Below, piece after piece: positions 43,514 to 52,533 of a stretch of DNA of 64,000 nt (positions are counted from its first letter, which is position 1; each line of letters begins with the position of its first letter). The translations under genes and the position numbers were made by a program. The notes beneath the pieces were generated by a model. The model was given only the letters and a program-made list of their open reading frames with translations, was not told where the DNA came from and made no database searches. Source of the DNA: Pararoseomonas sp. SCSIO 73927 (lineage in GTDB: Bacteria; Pseudomonadota; Alphaproteobacteria; Acetobacterales; Acetobacteraceae); NCBI RefSeq assembly GCF_037040815.1, contig NZ_CP146232.1:4496001-4560000 (forward strand). The letters run 5' to 3'.

Positions 43514-46500
43514 ATGGCGGGTCTGGAGGTTTACGGCGCCCCGGAGGGCTATGACGGGCTTCTCGTCGCCCGGCGCCGGGCTGAGGAGCCAGGGGGGGTC
43601 CTGCACGTGTGCCGGGACGATGCCCGGATGCAGCGCATGGCGGAGGCCCTGGCCTTCCTGGCCCCGGATGTCGAGGTCCTGACCTTCCCGGCCTGGGACA
43701 GCCTTCCCTATGACCGCGTCTCCCCCAATCCGGAGATCACGGCGGAGCGGGTGGCGACCCTGACCCGGTTGATGGAGGCCCCGACCCGGCCGCGCATTCT
43801 GCTGACCACGGTGAACGCCCTCGTGCAGAAGGTGCCGCCGCGCGCCGTGTTCCAGGGCGCGACGATGCGGATCGCCAAGGGCGGGCGCTGCGACCCGGAG
43901 AAGCTGACCGCCTTCCTCGAGGCGAACGGGTACGGGCGCGCCGGCACCGTGATGGAGCCGGGCGAGTACGCGGTGCGCGGCGGCATCGTCGACCTCTACC
44001 CGGCCGGGGAGCCGGACCCGGTGCGGCTGGACCTGTTCGGCGACGAGGTGGAGAGCCTGCGCCGCTTCGACCCGGGCACGCAGCGGTCCGGCGAGGCGAT
44101 CGGGGAGCTGTGGCTCCGGCCGATGGGCGAGGTCTTCCTCGACCCGGACTCGATCACGCGGTTCCGCACGGAGTACCGGGACCTCTTCGGCCCGGCGGCG
44201 GGGGATGACCCGCTCTACGTCAGCGTCTCGGCCGGCCAGCGGCACCCCGGCATGGAGCACTGGGCCGGGCTGTTCCATGAGAGCATGGAGACGCTGATCG
44301 ACTATCTCGGCCCGGCCTCCACCAGCCTGGACCACCAGGCCGAGGATGCGCTGGACGCGCGGCTGGAGACGATCGAGGACCACTACGAGGCCCGCCGCCA
44401 GCCGCCGCGCGAGGGCGAGGCTCCGTACCGCCCCGCACCGCCACGCCGCCTCTACCTGGACCGCAAGGGCTGGGACCGGATGCTCTCCGGCGGTCCGGTG
44501 TTGCGCTTCAACCCCTTCGGAAAGCCGGAGGGCGGGGAGGGGGTGGAGGCCGGGGGACGCCAGGGCCGCCTGTTCACGGAGGTGCGGCAGGCCGGCGGCA
44601 ACGTCTTCGAGGCCTTCCAGGAGCACGCCCGTGCCATGGCCGGGCAGGGGCGCCGCGTCGTGCTGGCAGGCTGGACCCGCGGATCGCGCGAGCGGCTGGG
44701 CAACCTGCTGCGCGAGCACAAGATCCCCAGCCAGCTCGTGGAGCACTGGCCGGAGGTGCAGAAGCTGCCGCCCGGCGTCACCGGGCTGGCGGTATGGGGG
44801 CTGGAGCGAGGCTTCATCGGCGCCCCGGGGGCAGATGGCGAGCCGGGCATCTCCGTTACGGGCGAGCAGGACCTGCTGGGCGACCGCATCGCCCGCCCGC
44901 CGCGCCGCCGCAAGCGCGCGGATCAGTTCATCGCGGACGCGACGGAGATCGAGGAGGGCGACCTCGTCGTCCACATCGACCACGGCATCGGCCGCTACGA
45001 CGGGCTGCAGACACTGGACGCCGGCGGCGCGCCGCATGACTGCCTGCGGCTGATCTACGACGGCGGGGACAAGCTCTTCCTGCCCGTCGAGAACATCGAG
45101 GTCCTGACCCGCTTCGGCAGCGATGCCGCGGGGGTCGCGCTGGACAAGCTCGGCGGCGTCTCCTGGCAGAACCGGAAGGCCAAGGCGAAGTCGCGCATCC
45201 AGGACATGGCCGCGCAGCTGATCCGCACGGCCGCCGAGCGCCAGACGCGAGAGGGCGTGATGGCCACCCCGCCGGAGGGTGCCTGGGACGAGTTCTGCGC
45301 CCGCTTCCCCTTCGCCGAGACGGACGACCAGCTGCGCGCCATCTCCGATGTGCTGGAGGACCTTTCGGCCGGCAAGCCGATGGACCGGCTGATCTGCGGC
45401 GACGTCGGCTTCGGCAAGACCGAGGTGGCGCTGCGCGCGGCCTTCGTGGTGGCGATGACCGGCGCGCAGGTGGCGGTGGTGGTGCCCACCACCCTCCTCT
45501 CCCGCCAGCACTTCCGCAACTTCTCCCGCCGCTTCGAGGGGCTGCCGGTGAAGGTGGCCCAGCTCTCCCGCATGGTGCCGTCGAAAGAGCAGGCGGCGGT
45601 GAAGGCGGGGCTGAAGGACGGCACGATCAACATCGTCGTCGGCACCCATGCGATCCTGGCCAAGGGCGTGGAGTTCGCCGACCTCGGCTTGGTGATCGTG
45701 GACGAGGAGCAGCACTTCGGCGTGGCCCACAAGGAGCGGCTAAAGTCGCTGAAGGCCGACGTGCACGTGCTGACGCTGACGGCCACCCCCATCCCGCGCA
45801 CGCTCCAGCTCGCCCTTTCCGGCGTGCGGGAGATGAGCGTGATCGCGACGCCGCCGGTCGACCGGCTGGCGGTGCGGACCTTCATCATGCCCTGGGATTC
45901 CGTGGTGATCCGGGAGGCGATCCAGCGCGAGCGGTTCCGCGGCGGGCAGGTTTTCTGCGTGGTTCCCCGCCTGGAGGACTTGCCGAAGGTCGCCACCCGA
46001 CTCGCCGAGATCGTGCCGGATATCCGGGTGGCCCAGGCGCATGGCCGCCTGTCCGCGACCGAGCTCGAGAAGGTCATGACCGAGTTCGGCGACGGCAAGT
46101 ACGACATCCTCCTCTCCACCAATATCGTGGAGAGCGGGCTGGACATGCCGGCGGTGAACACGCTGCTGATCCACCGCGCCGACATGTTCGGACTTGCCGG
46201 GCTGTACCAGCTGCGCGGGCGCGTCGGGCGCGGGAAGCTGCGCGGCTACGCCTATTTCACCTGGCCGCAGTCGCACCGCCTCTCGGCAGCCGCGCAGAAG
46301 CGGCTGGAGGTGATGCAGACTCTCGACAACCTCGGCGCCGGCTTCACCCTCGCCTCCCACGACCTGGATATCCGCGGCGCCGGCAACCTGTTGGGCGACG
46401 AGCAGTCCGGCCATGTGCGGGAGGTCGGCATCGAGCTCTACCAGCAGATGCTGGAGGACGCGGTGCAGGACATCCGCAACCGCCAGCGCGGCAAAGGGGC

Positions 46501-46984
46501 GAAGGGCGAGGCGCCGGACCGGGAGTGGACGCCGAACATCAACCTCGGCCTGCCCGTGCTCATCCCGGAGGACTACGTGCGCGACCTGCCGGTTCGGCTG
46601 GGCCTGTACCGCCGCATCAGCGGGCTGGCGAACGAGGCGGAGATCGAGGCGATGGCCGCCGAGATGGCCGACCGCTTCGGCCCCGTGCCGGAGGAGGTGG
46701 AGAACCTGCTCCAGGTCGTCTCCATCAAGCGCATGTGCCGCGAGTCCGGGGTGGAGAAGCTGGATGCCGGGCCGAAGGGGATCGTCCTCTCCTTCCGGCG
46801 CAACCAGTTCGTGAACCCGGGCGGGCTCGCGAACTGGGTGGTGTCGCAGAAGGGCGCGGTGAAGCTGCGTCCCGACCACAAGCTGGCCGTGGTGCGCGAG
46901 ATGGCGCTGCCCCAGCGCGTGAAGGTGGCGCGGGAGATCCTGCAGGCGCTGCTGCGCGTGGCGGGGGAGGCGAGGGCGGCCTAA
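43514..46984 (+). CDS. mfd: Transcription-repair coupling factor Mfd (1156 aa)
   Basis: Removes RNA polymerase stalled at DNA damage and recruits UvrA. The N-terminal UvrB-homology region (FPAWDSLPYDRVSPNPEI) is followed by the RNA-polymerase-interaction domain (GDLVVHIDHGIGRYDGL). The RecG-like motor has Walker A GDVGFGKTEVALRAA (around 629), DEEQHFG (around 728) and the TRG-like region NIVESGLDMP and YQLRGRVGRGK. The C-terminal domain that binds the UvrB-homology region is complete. It begins directly after the sdhE stop. Partner uvrA is also in the window. Confidence 0.97.
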   Translation: MAGLEVYGAPEGYDGLLVARRRAEEPGGVLHVCRDDARMQRMAEALAFLAPDVEVLTFPAWDSLPYDRVSPNPEITAERVATLTRLMEAPTRPRILLTTVNALVQKVPPRAVFQGATMRIAKGGRCDPEKLTAFLEANGYGRAGTVMEPGEYAVRGGIVDLYPAGEPDPVRLDLFGDEVESLRRFDPGTQRSGEAIGELWLRPMGEVFLDPDSITRFRTEYRDLFGPAAGDDPLYVSVSAGQRHPGMEHWAGLFHESMETLIDYLGPASTSLDHQAEDALDARLETIEDHYEARRQPPREGEAPYRPAPPRRLYLDRKGWDRMLSGGPVLRFNPFGKPEGGEGVEAGGRQGRLFTEVRQAGGNVFEAFQEHARAMAGQGRRVVLAGWTRGSRERLGNLLREHKIPSQLVEHWPEVQKLPPGVTGLAVWGLERGFIGAPGADGEPGISVTGEQDLLGDRIARPPRRRKRADQFIADATEIEEGDLVVHIDHGIGRYDGLQTLDAGGAPHDCLRLIYDGGDKLFLPVENIEVLTRFGSDAAGVALDKLGGVSWQNRKAKAKSRIQDMAAQLIRTAAERQTREGVMATPPEGAWDEFCARFPFAETDDQLRAISDVLEDLSAGKPMDRLICGDVGFGKTEVALRAAFVVAMTGAQVAVVVPTTLLSRQHFRNFSRRFEGLPVKVAQLSRMVPSKEQAAVKAGLKDGTINIVVGTHAILAKGVEFADLGLVIVDEEQHFGVAHKERLKSLKADVHVLTLTATPIPRTLQLALSGVREMSVIATPPVDRLAVRTFIMPWDSVVIREAIQRERFRGGQVFCVVPRLEDLPKVATRLAEIVPDIRVAQAHGRLSATELEKVMTEFGDGKYDILLSTNIVESGLDMPAVNTLLIHRADMFGLAGLYQLRGRVGRGKLRGYAYFTWPQSHRLSAAAQKRLEVMQTLDNLGAGFTLASHDLDIRGAGNLLGDEQSGHVREVGIELYQQMLEDAVQDIRNRQRGKGAKGEAPDREWTPNINLGLPVLIPEDYVRDLPVRLGLYRRISGLANEAEIEAMAAEMADRFGPVPEEVENLLQVVSIKRMCRESGVEKLDAGPKGIVLSFRRNQFVNPGGLANWVVSQKGAVKLRPDHKLAVVREMALPQRVKVAREILQALLRVAGEARAA

Positions 46985-47002
46985 TCCCGGGGCCGCCCGG
47001 CC

Positions 47003-47683
47003 TCAGGCGATCTCGCGGATCAGCTTCGCGCGCAGGGCGCGGGCGAAATCGGCGCGGCTGTCGGCCGTCATGACGAAGGCGCCGTCGCCCGCGATCACCG
47101 TCTCCTCATAGGTCCGCGTCAGCCCGGGCCGGCCGCCCTCGATCGCCAGGGCGTTCACGATGATGCCCTGCGCGGCGGCCGCCCCCCGGGCGATCTCCAC
47201 GGGGTTGATGCTCCTCATGTCCGGGGCATCGCCGGAGAGGTCGATCACCCTCTCCCGCGCCGCCCAGGGCGCGGCGGCGATGAGAGCCGCGGCGTGGTCC
47301 AGCGCGTCGCCGATGGCGTTCCAGGACTGGCGCGAGCGGGGCGCATCGACCACTGCCCGGGCGAGGACGCCCGCGTCGCCGCTTCCCGCCACCCTGTGCC
47401 AGCCCACGACGGTAGCGGCCCCGCCCGGGGCACCCCATTCCACCATCGCCACGCCAATGGCCGCGCGGGGGCCGGAACCGATCGCGGAGAGCACGGCGGG
47501 GTGGGTGAGGGCCTCGGCGCAGCCCTCCCGCTGGAGCCGGAACTCGTCCGCGTCGATGCTGCCGGACGCGTCGACGGCCAGGACGAGGAGGAGGTCCACC
47601 GCACCGCCGGCCGCGCCGTCCTGGGCCGAGGCTGCCGCGGCGGCGAGGGCGGGCGGGAGCAGCAGGGCGTCGCGGCGCCTCAC
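47003..47683 (-). CDS. Exported DUF1194 VWA-domain protein (226 aa)
   Basis: A von-Willebrand-A-type periplasmic protein of the DUF1194 family, function unknown. A signal peptide is visible (RRRDALLLPPALAAAAASAQ). The MIDAS motif is LAVDASGSID, with REGCAEALTHPAVL and ERVIDLSGDAPD later. The start is a GTG at 47683 that overlaps the TGA of the FrnE-like gene (GTGA). It lies convergent to mfd. VWA proteins bind metal and mediate protein contacts; no partner is evident here. Confidence 0.85.
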   Translation of the reverse strand: MRRRDALLLPPALAAAAASAQDGAAGGAVDLLLVLAVDASGSIDADEFRLQREGCAEALTHPAVLSAIGSGPRAAIGVAMVEWGAPGGAATVVGWHRVAGSGDAGVLARAVVDAPRSRQSWNAIGDALDHAAALIAAAPWAARERVIDLSGDAPDMRSINPVEIARGAAAAQGIIVNALAIEGGRPGLTRTYEETVIAGDGAFVMTADSRADFARALRAKLIREIA

Positions 47684-48330
47684 GCCGCCTCCACCAGGGC
47701 GACGTCCAGCAGCCGCTGCAGCACCTCCGGCTCCTGCGCGCCGGCGATGGCGTGGCGGCCGGCGATGACGAAGCAGGGAACGCCGTTGATCCCCAGCCGG
47801 TGGGCCCGCAGGTTCTCGGCCCCCACGGCCTCCACCTCGGCGTCCCCGGAGAGGAAGCGGCGGGTGCCCGCGCGATCCAGCCCGGCCAGGGCCGCGATCC
47901 CGGCCAGCGTCGCGTGATCCGCGATGTCGGCCTCCTCGGCGAAGTGGGCGAGGAAGAGGCGGTCCACCACCTCCTCCGCCGCGCCGCGCCGTGCCGCCAG
48001 CCGCACCAGCCGGTGCGCGTCCAGGGAGGGCGGGGTGCGGTGGATCAGGTCGAAGCGGAACGGCACCCCCTCCGCCCGGCCCATCTCCGTCAGGGTCGCG
48101 TGCAGGCGGCGCGTGCGGTCCGCGCCGCCGGGGCGCCGGGCGAAGGGGTCTCGTCCGGCGGGCTGCTCCGGGTTGAGGAGGAAGGGGCGCCACACCAGCT
48201 CCACCGCCAGTTCCGGCCGGGCGCGCAGGGCGCGGCGCAGGCGGCGGGTGCCGAGGAAGCACCAGGGGCAGACGAGGTCGAAGACGACCTCGATCGCCAG
48301 CCGGGCGCGGGGCGGGGTGAGCGCGTTCAC
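47680..48330 (-). CDS. DsbA-family oxidoreductase, FrnE-like (216 aa)
   Basis: A cytoplasmic thioredoxin-fold protein with a helical insert. The redox motif CPWC is at 21-24 (FDLVCPWCFLGTRRL). The cis-proline loop is INGVPCFVIAG, with an additional cysteine next to the proline. This layout fits the FrnE subfamily, whose members act as disulfide isomerases or oxidoreductases in oxidative-stress settings. There is no signal peptide, so it is not a periplasmic DsbA. It is coupled to the DUF1194 gene by a 4-bp overlap. Confidence 0.9.
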   Translation of the reverse strand: MNALTPPRARLAIEVVFDLVCPWCFLGTRRLRRALRARPELAVELVWRPFLLNPEQPAGRDPFARRPGGADRTRRLHATLTEMGRAEGVPFRFDLIHRTPPSLDAHRLVRLAARRGAAEEVVDRLFLAHFAEEADIADHATLAGIAALAGLDRAGTRRFLSGDAEVEAVGAENLRAHRLGINGVPCFVIAGRHAIAGAQEPEVLQRLLDVALVEAA

Positions 48331-48378
48331 GACCCGATCCTAGCGCGGGGGCAAGGTTCCCGGCCAGCGCCGGCGCAG

Positions 48379-48450
48379 ATCATCGGCCAGACCATCGGCC
48401 AGACCATCGGGCGGATCATCGGGCGGATCATCGGGCCGTTCATCGAGCGG
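48379..48450. repeat. Six imperfect copies of a 12-bp tandem repeat
   Basis: Units of the form (A/T)(T/C)CATCGGGCGG follow one another without gaps from 48379. The variants are ATCATCGGCCAG, ACCATCGGCCAG, ACCATCGGGCGG, ATCATCGGGCGG, ATCATCGGGCCG and TTCATCGAGCGG. The last unit contains the nth stop codon, and the others fill the gap up to the FrnE-like gene. It is a minisatellite-type slippage array; no protein in this region needs it. Confidence 0.85.
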
Positions 48451-49159
48451 TCGTGACGCCGACCTGGCGGCACATCTCCAGCAGGAGGCAGGTGGAGCAG
48501 TGCGGGCGCTCCCCCGTGCAGACGAACTTGCCGAAGGGGACCAGCCGCTCGTTGATCTCGATCCAGTAGGGGCGGGGAAGGACCTTCTCCAGCGCCGCCA
48601 TGCTGCGCTCCGGCGTGGTGGTGGCGATGATGCCCCAGCGGTTGGCGATCCGGTGGACGTGGATGTCCACCGCGATCACCGGGTGGTCGAAGGCGACGCC
48701 GAGGGTGAGGGCGGCGATCTTGGGGCCGACGCCCCGGAAGGCGGTCAGGCCCTCCATCGTGTCCGGCACGGTGCCGCCGTGCTCCTCCAGGATGCGGCGG
48801 GACAGGGCGAGGATGTCGCGCGCCTTGGGCTCGGGGAAGGTGGCGCCGTGGAGAAGGCGGATGAGGGTCTCCTCGTCCAGCGCGACCATTTCCGCGGGCG
48901 TGCGGGCCACCTCGAAGAGGCGGAGGCAGACCTGCATCGTCGTCTCGTCCCGGGTGCGGGCGGAGATGAGGCTGGAGACGAGCTGTTCGAACGGAGAACC
49001 GTGGCCGCGGTCCCGCAGGTCGAACATCGCGGCCTTCGGGTGGTCCGCGAGCATCGTCCGCAGGCGGCGGAAGGCCTCGTCGAAGTCGAAGGGCGCCTTG
49101 TCCGGGCGGTGCGCGTGGGGGACAGGGGCGGATTTGGCCTGGGGAACGGCGTGCGGCAT
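48440..49159 (-). CDS. nth: Endonuclease III (239 aa)
   Basis: A base-excision DNA glycosylase/AP lyase for oxidised pyrimidines. The helix-hairpin-helix FRGVGPKIAALTLG holds the catalytic lysine, and AVDIHVHRIANRWG holds the catalytic aspartate. The [4Fe-4S] cluster ligands follow the exact C-x6-C-x2-C-x5-C pattern (CTGERPHCSTCLLLEMC). An N-terminal extension of about 25 residues (His/Pro/Ala-rich) precedes the core. The gene lies between the 12-bp repeat and tRNA-Ser. Confidence 0.94.
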   Translation of the reverse strand: MPHAVPQAKSAPVPHAHRPDKAPFDFDEAFRRLRTMLADHPKAAMFDLRDRGHGSPFEQLVSSLISARTRDETTMQVCLRLFEVARTPAEMVALDEETLIRLLHGATFPEPKARDILALSRRILEEHGGTVPDTMEGLTAFRGVGPKIAALTLGVAFDHPVIAVDIHVHRIANRWGIIATTTPERSMAALEKVLPRPYWIEINERLVPFGKFVCTGERPHCSTCLLLEMCRQVGVTTAR

Positions 49160-49211
49160 CCCCGAGAAACGCGCCGCGCCGCGCGCGGCTGCCGGGGAGA
49201 CGGGGCAGGGA

Positions 49212-49301
49212 TGGCGGACAGGGTGGGATTCGAACCCACGGTGGGGTTGCCCCCACGCCGGTTTTCAAGACCGGAGCAATCGACCGCTCTGCCACCTGTC
49301 C
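49212..49301 (-). tRNA. tRNA-Ser (anticodon TGA), CCA encoded
   Basis: On the minus strand the acceptor stem GGACAGG pairs with CCTGTCC, with discriminator G and encoded CCA. The anticodon stem CCGGT/ACCGG holds the loop CTTGAAA with anticodon TGA at 49265-49267. A long variable arm (GTGGGG...CCCCAC) and T arm GTGGGTTCGAATCCCAC complete a class II tRNA of 90 bases, as expected for serine. It reads UCA and related codons. Confidence 0.96.
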
Positions 49302-49383
49302 GGCTGGGTCGGCCTCAAGGACCGGCCTTGAGGAGACGTGATGAGGGGCCGGGGTCCGGCCGGGTTACACCGCCCGCGCCCCG

Positions 49384-50388
49384 ATGGAAACCTTGATGCG
49401 TCACCTCGCCTGCCTTCTTCTCACCGCGCTCACGATCGCGCCCGCCGCGGCCCAGCCCGCACCGCCGCCGCCGGATCCTGCCGGGACGCTGAGCCTCACC
49501 TTCGAGAACGACTTCTTCGGCGGTGGATCGGACCGCTACTACACGAACGGCTTCCTGCTCTCCTGGCGCTCGCCCTCGGTGGGGCTTCCCGGGCCGTTCT
49601 CCTCGATGGACCAGGAGCTGGACCGGCTGCTCGGGCCGGGGCAGGTGCGCTGGGGCCTCTCGCTCGGCCAGAACATCTACACGCCGGAGGAGACGCAGCG
49701 GCGCGTCCCGGACCCGCGGGACAGGCCCTATGCGGGCTATCTCTACGGCGCCGCCACGGTGGCGCACACCGCCGCGAGGACCCAGACCCTGGCCGAGCTG
49801 CAGCTCGGCGTGGTCGGCCCCTCGGCGCTCGGGCGCTTCGTGCAGAACAACTACCACGACCTGATCGGCGTCGCCCGGGCGGAGGGCTGGGAGTACCAGC
49901 TGAAGGACGAGTTCGCGGCCACGCTGCTGCTGGAGCGGCGCTGGCGGGTGCCGCTGGGGCAGATCGGCGGGATCGAGGCGGAGGCCATCCCGGCTGTCAC
50001 GGCCGCCGCCGGGAACGTCGCCACCTACGCCGCCGCGGGGGCGCTGTTCCGGATCGGGGATGGGCTGGACGCGGATTGGGGCCCGGTGCGCATCCGCCCG
50101 GCGCTGGCGGGCTCGGGCGCCTACCAGCCGCGCCAGGAGTTCGGCTGGTACGCCTTCGTGGGGCTTGAGGGGCGCGCGGTCGCCCGCGACATCTTCCTGG
50201 ACGGCAACACCTGGCGCGACAGCCCCAGCGTGGACCGGCGCGCCTTCGTCGGCGATATCCAGGCCGGGGTCGCGGTGATGTGGCGCGGGGTGCGCCTCGC
50301 CTACACACAGGTGGTGCGCAGCGAGGAGTTCTACGGCCAGCGCGGCGTGCAGAGCTTCGGCTCCGTCAGCGCCTCGGTCCGGTTCTGA
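49384..50388 (+). CDS. LpxR-like lipid A deacylase (DUF2219, 334 aa)
   Basis: An outer-membrane beta-barrel protein. In Salmonella, LpxR removes the 3'-acyloxyacyl chain from lipid A. A signal peptide ends near AAAQ. Catalytic-type residues are in place: FENDFFGG (N42, D43), YYTNG (T54) and QNNYHDLIG (H158). The protein ends in phenylalanine (SASVRF), the usual outer-membrane insertion signal. The ATG at 49396 has a slightly better ribosome site (GGAA) and would shorten the protein by four residues. Members of this family occur in many alphaproteobacteria, and activity here is inferred. Confidence 0.87.
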   Translation: METLMRHLACLLLTALTIAPAAAQPAPPPPDPAGTLSLTFENDFFGGGSDRYYTNGFLLSWRSPSVGLPGPFSSMDQELDRLLGPGQVRWGLSLGQNIYTPEETQRRVPDPRDRPYAGYLYGAATVAHTAARTQTLAELQLGVVGPSALGRFVQNNYHDLIGVARAEGWEYQLKDEFAATLLLERRWRVPLGQIGGIEAEAIPAVTAAAGNVATYAAAGALFRIGDGLDADWGPVRIRPALAGSGAYQPRQEFGWYAFVGLEGRAVARDIFLDGNTWRDSPSVDRRAFVGDIQAGVAVMWRGVRLAYTQVVRSEEFYGQRGVQSFGSVSASVRF

Positions 50389-50511
50389 GCCGCCCGTCCT
50401 GAGTCATCCGACCGGCATTGCGGCCGGCTGAACAAGGCTTGAACGGCGGAAGGGCGCCAGGGGCGGCGCCGCACGTTGCCCCGGGGCGCCGGAAGTGGCA
50501 CCTGTCCCGCC

Positions 50512-51486
50512 ATGATCCGCCCCGGCCGCCGGTCCGTCCTCGCCCTTCCCCTTCTCGCCCTCGCCGCACCGGCCCGGGCGCAGCAGATGGAGTGGGATGT
50601 CTTCCTCGACGGGTTGCGCGCCGATGCGCGGCGGGCCGGGATCTCCGGCGGCACGATCCAGCGCGCCCTCGGCAACATCCGTCCGCTGGACCGGGTAATT
50701 GAGCTGGACCGGCGCCAGCCCGAGGGCACGATGACCTGGGACCGCTACCGGGAGCTGATCGTCTCCCAGACGCGGATCGACAACGGGCGCCGCGCCTTCG
50801 CGGAGAACCGCGCCCTGCTCCAGTCCCTCGAGGACCGGTTCCGCGTGCCCGCGCGGGTGATGGTCGCCATCTGGGGGATGGAGACGAGCTACGGCTCCAA
50901 CATGGGCAGCTTCAACGTGGTGAACGCCCTCGCCACCCTTGTCTGGGAGGGGCGGCGGGAGCGGACCATGCGGCCGCAGCTGATGGCGGCGCTGCGCATC
51001 GTCGATGCCGGGAATATCGCGCCGGAGGGGATGCGCGGCTCCTGGTCCGGCGCCATGGGGCACCCCCAGTTCATGCCGCAGAGCTACGAGCAGTACGCGG
51101 TGGACGCGGACGGCGACGGGCGGCGGGACATCTGGAACAGCCGGGCGGATGCGCTCGGCTCCATCGGCAACTACCTCGCCCGCCACGGCTGGCGGCCGGA
51201 GGAGCGCTGGGGGCGGGAGGTGACGCTGCCCGGCGGCTTCGATCCCTACTCCGCCTCCGCGGACCGCTCCCTGCCGCTGCGCGACTGGGCGAGGCAGGGG
51301 CTGACCTACGCCGACGGCTCCCCCATCCCGCCGAGCGACATGTCGGGTGCCGTGGTGGTGCCGGGCGCCAACAACGGCAGCCAGCAGGCCTTCCTCGTGT
51401 ACCGGAACTGGAGCGTGATCCGGCGCTACAACAACAGCGTCTACTACGCCACGGCGGTGGGCATGCTTTCCGACCGGGTGGCGTGA
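50512..51486 (+). CDS. Lytic murein transglycosylase, MltB-type (324 aa)
   Basis: Cleaves the glycan strands of peptidoglycan with formation of 1,6-anhydro-muramic acid. The signal peptide is MIRPGRRSVLALPLLALAAPARAQ; it carries no lipobox, unlike E. coli MltB. The catalytic glutamate is E124 in IWGMETSYGSNMG. GAMGHPQFMPQSYEQYAVDADGDGRRDIW is the SLT_2 signature region (around 185-213). The next gene, rlpA, overlaps by 4 bp, so two cell-wall cleaving enzymes are made together. Confidence 0.92.
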   Translation: MIRPGRRSVLALPLLALAAPARAQQMEWDVFLDGLRADARRAGISGGTIQRALGNIRPLDRVIELDRRQPEGTMTWDRYRELIVSQTRIDNGRRAFAENRALLQSLEDRFRVPARVMVAIWGMETSYGSNMGSFNVVNALATLVWEGRRERTMRPQLMAALRIVDAGNIAPEGMRGSWSGAMGHPQFMPQSYEQYAVDADGDGRRDIWNSRADALGSIGNYLARHGWRPEERWGREVTLPGGFDPYSASADRSLPLRDWARQGLTYADGSPIPPSDMSGAVVVPGANNGSQQAFLVYRNWSVIRRYNNSVYYATAVGMLSDRVA

Positions 51487-52394
51487 CCCGCCCCGGCCTC
51501 CTCCTCGCGCCGCTTCTCCTCGCCCCGCTCCTTCTCACCGGGTGCTGGAAGGCGGAGGAGCCGCCGCCCCCGGTGCCGGAGGCGCGCTACACCGTGGGCG
51601 AGCCCTACCGGCTCGGAGACCTGTGGTTCTACCCGCGCGAGGATTTCGGGCTCGTCGAGACTGGCCTGGCAAGCGTCGCCGGGGATGCGCGGGCCGGTCG
51701 GCGAACGGCGGATGGCGAGGTGTACGACCCGGCGGCGCTGAGCGCCGCCCACCGGACCCTGCAGCTGCCCGCGATCGTCACCGTGACGAACCTGGAGAAC
51801 GGACGCAGCCTCGCCGTGCGGGTGAACGACCGGGGTCCCGCCGATCCGGGCCGTGTGGTGGAACTCTCCCGTCGCGCGGCGGAACTGCTGGGGATCGCCC
51901 CCGGCCGGCCGGCGCAGGTGCGGCTGGCGGTGGACGGGAACCTGTCCCGCGCGCTGTCCTCCGGCCTGCCGGCGCCGGAGGGGAGCCGCCCGGCCATCGC
52001 GGCGGCGCCGACCGCGGCAGTGGAGCGTGAGGCCCTGGCCCCGATCGCGGGCGCGCGCCAGGCAGACCGGGTGCGGGAAGGGCGCGGGCCACTGGTACAG
52101 GCCGCCGTCGGTGCGGAGCGCGCGGCGGGCCCGGTGGTGCTGGACGGGCGCGTGGCGCAGGGGCCGGCCTCGCCGGGCCTTCTCTTCGTGCAGGGCAGCA
52201 GCTTCACGAGCCAGGCCGCCGCGGGGCGTCAGGCGGCGCGGATGGGCGGCGCGCGGGTGGAGGCTTTCGGCACCGCGCGGCAGCAGGAGTGGCGGGTGCG
52301 TCTGGGCCCGTTCTCCACCCCCGCCGAGGCCGACCGTGCCCTGCAAAACGCGCTGCGGGGCGGCGTGACCGAGGCGCGGATCGTGGTGGACTGA
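51483..52394 (+). CDS. rlpA: RlpA-family septal lipoprotein with SPOR domain (303 aa)
   Basis: RlpA proteins act at division septa; the Pseudomonas enzyme cleaves peptide-free glycan. The lipobox LLLTGC puts the lipid on C21. The double-psi barrel (about 57-150) has GLASVAGDARAGRRTADGEVYD, AAHRTLQLPA and the catalytic-type VRVNDRGP. A linker leads to a C-terminal SPOR-like domain (LLFVQGSSFTSQAAAGRQAARM, WRVRLGPFSTPAEADRAL) that binds denuded septal peptidoglycan. The GTG start overlaps the transglycosylase stop. Confidence 0.93.
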   Translation: MTRPGLLLAPLLLAPLLLTGCWKAEEPPPPVPEARYTVGEPYRLGDLWFYPREDFGLVETGLASVAGDARAGRRTADGEVYDPAALSAAHRTLQLPAIVTVTNLENGRSLAVRVNDRGPADPGRVVELSRRAAELLGIAPGRPAQVRLAVDGNLSRALSSGLPAPEGSRPAIAAAPTAAVEREALAPIAGARQADRVREGRGPLVQAAVGAERAAGPVVLDGRVAQGPASPGLLFVQGSSFTSQAAAGRQAARMGGARVEAFGTARQQEWRVRLGPFSTPAEADRALQNALRGGVTEARIVVD

Positions 52395-52533
52395 GCGGGT
52401 TCGGGGGGCCGTTCAGGGCGTCTTTCGGGCGTCCTTCACAAAATGGATGAGGACCGGCCGCTTTTCCTTTAGGAAATCGCGGTCTAGCAGGGGGCGGCGC
52501 GCCGGTTCGGGCGCGGCGCGGGGAACGGGGGGC

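Noticed and set aside
43151..45730. Minus-strand open frame of 859 codons opposite mfd and sdhE
   Set aside because: It is an antisense shadow with composition typical of reversed GC-rich codons.
48379..48450. CRISPR array
   Set aside because: The 12-bp units are contiguous without spacers and far too short for CRISPR repeats.
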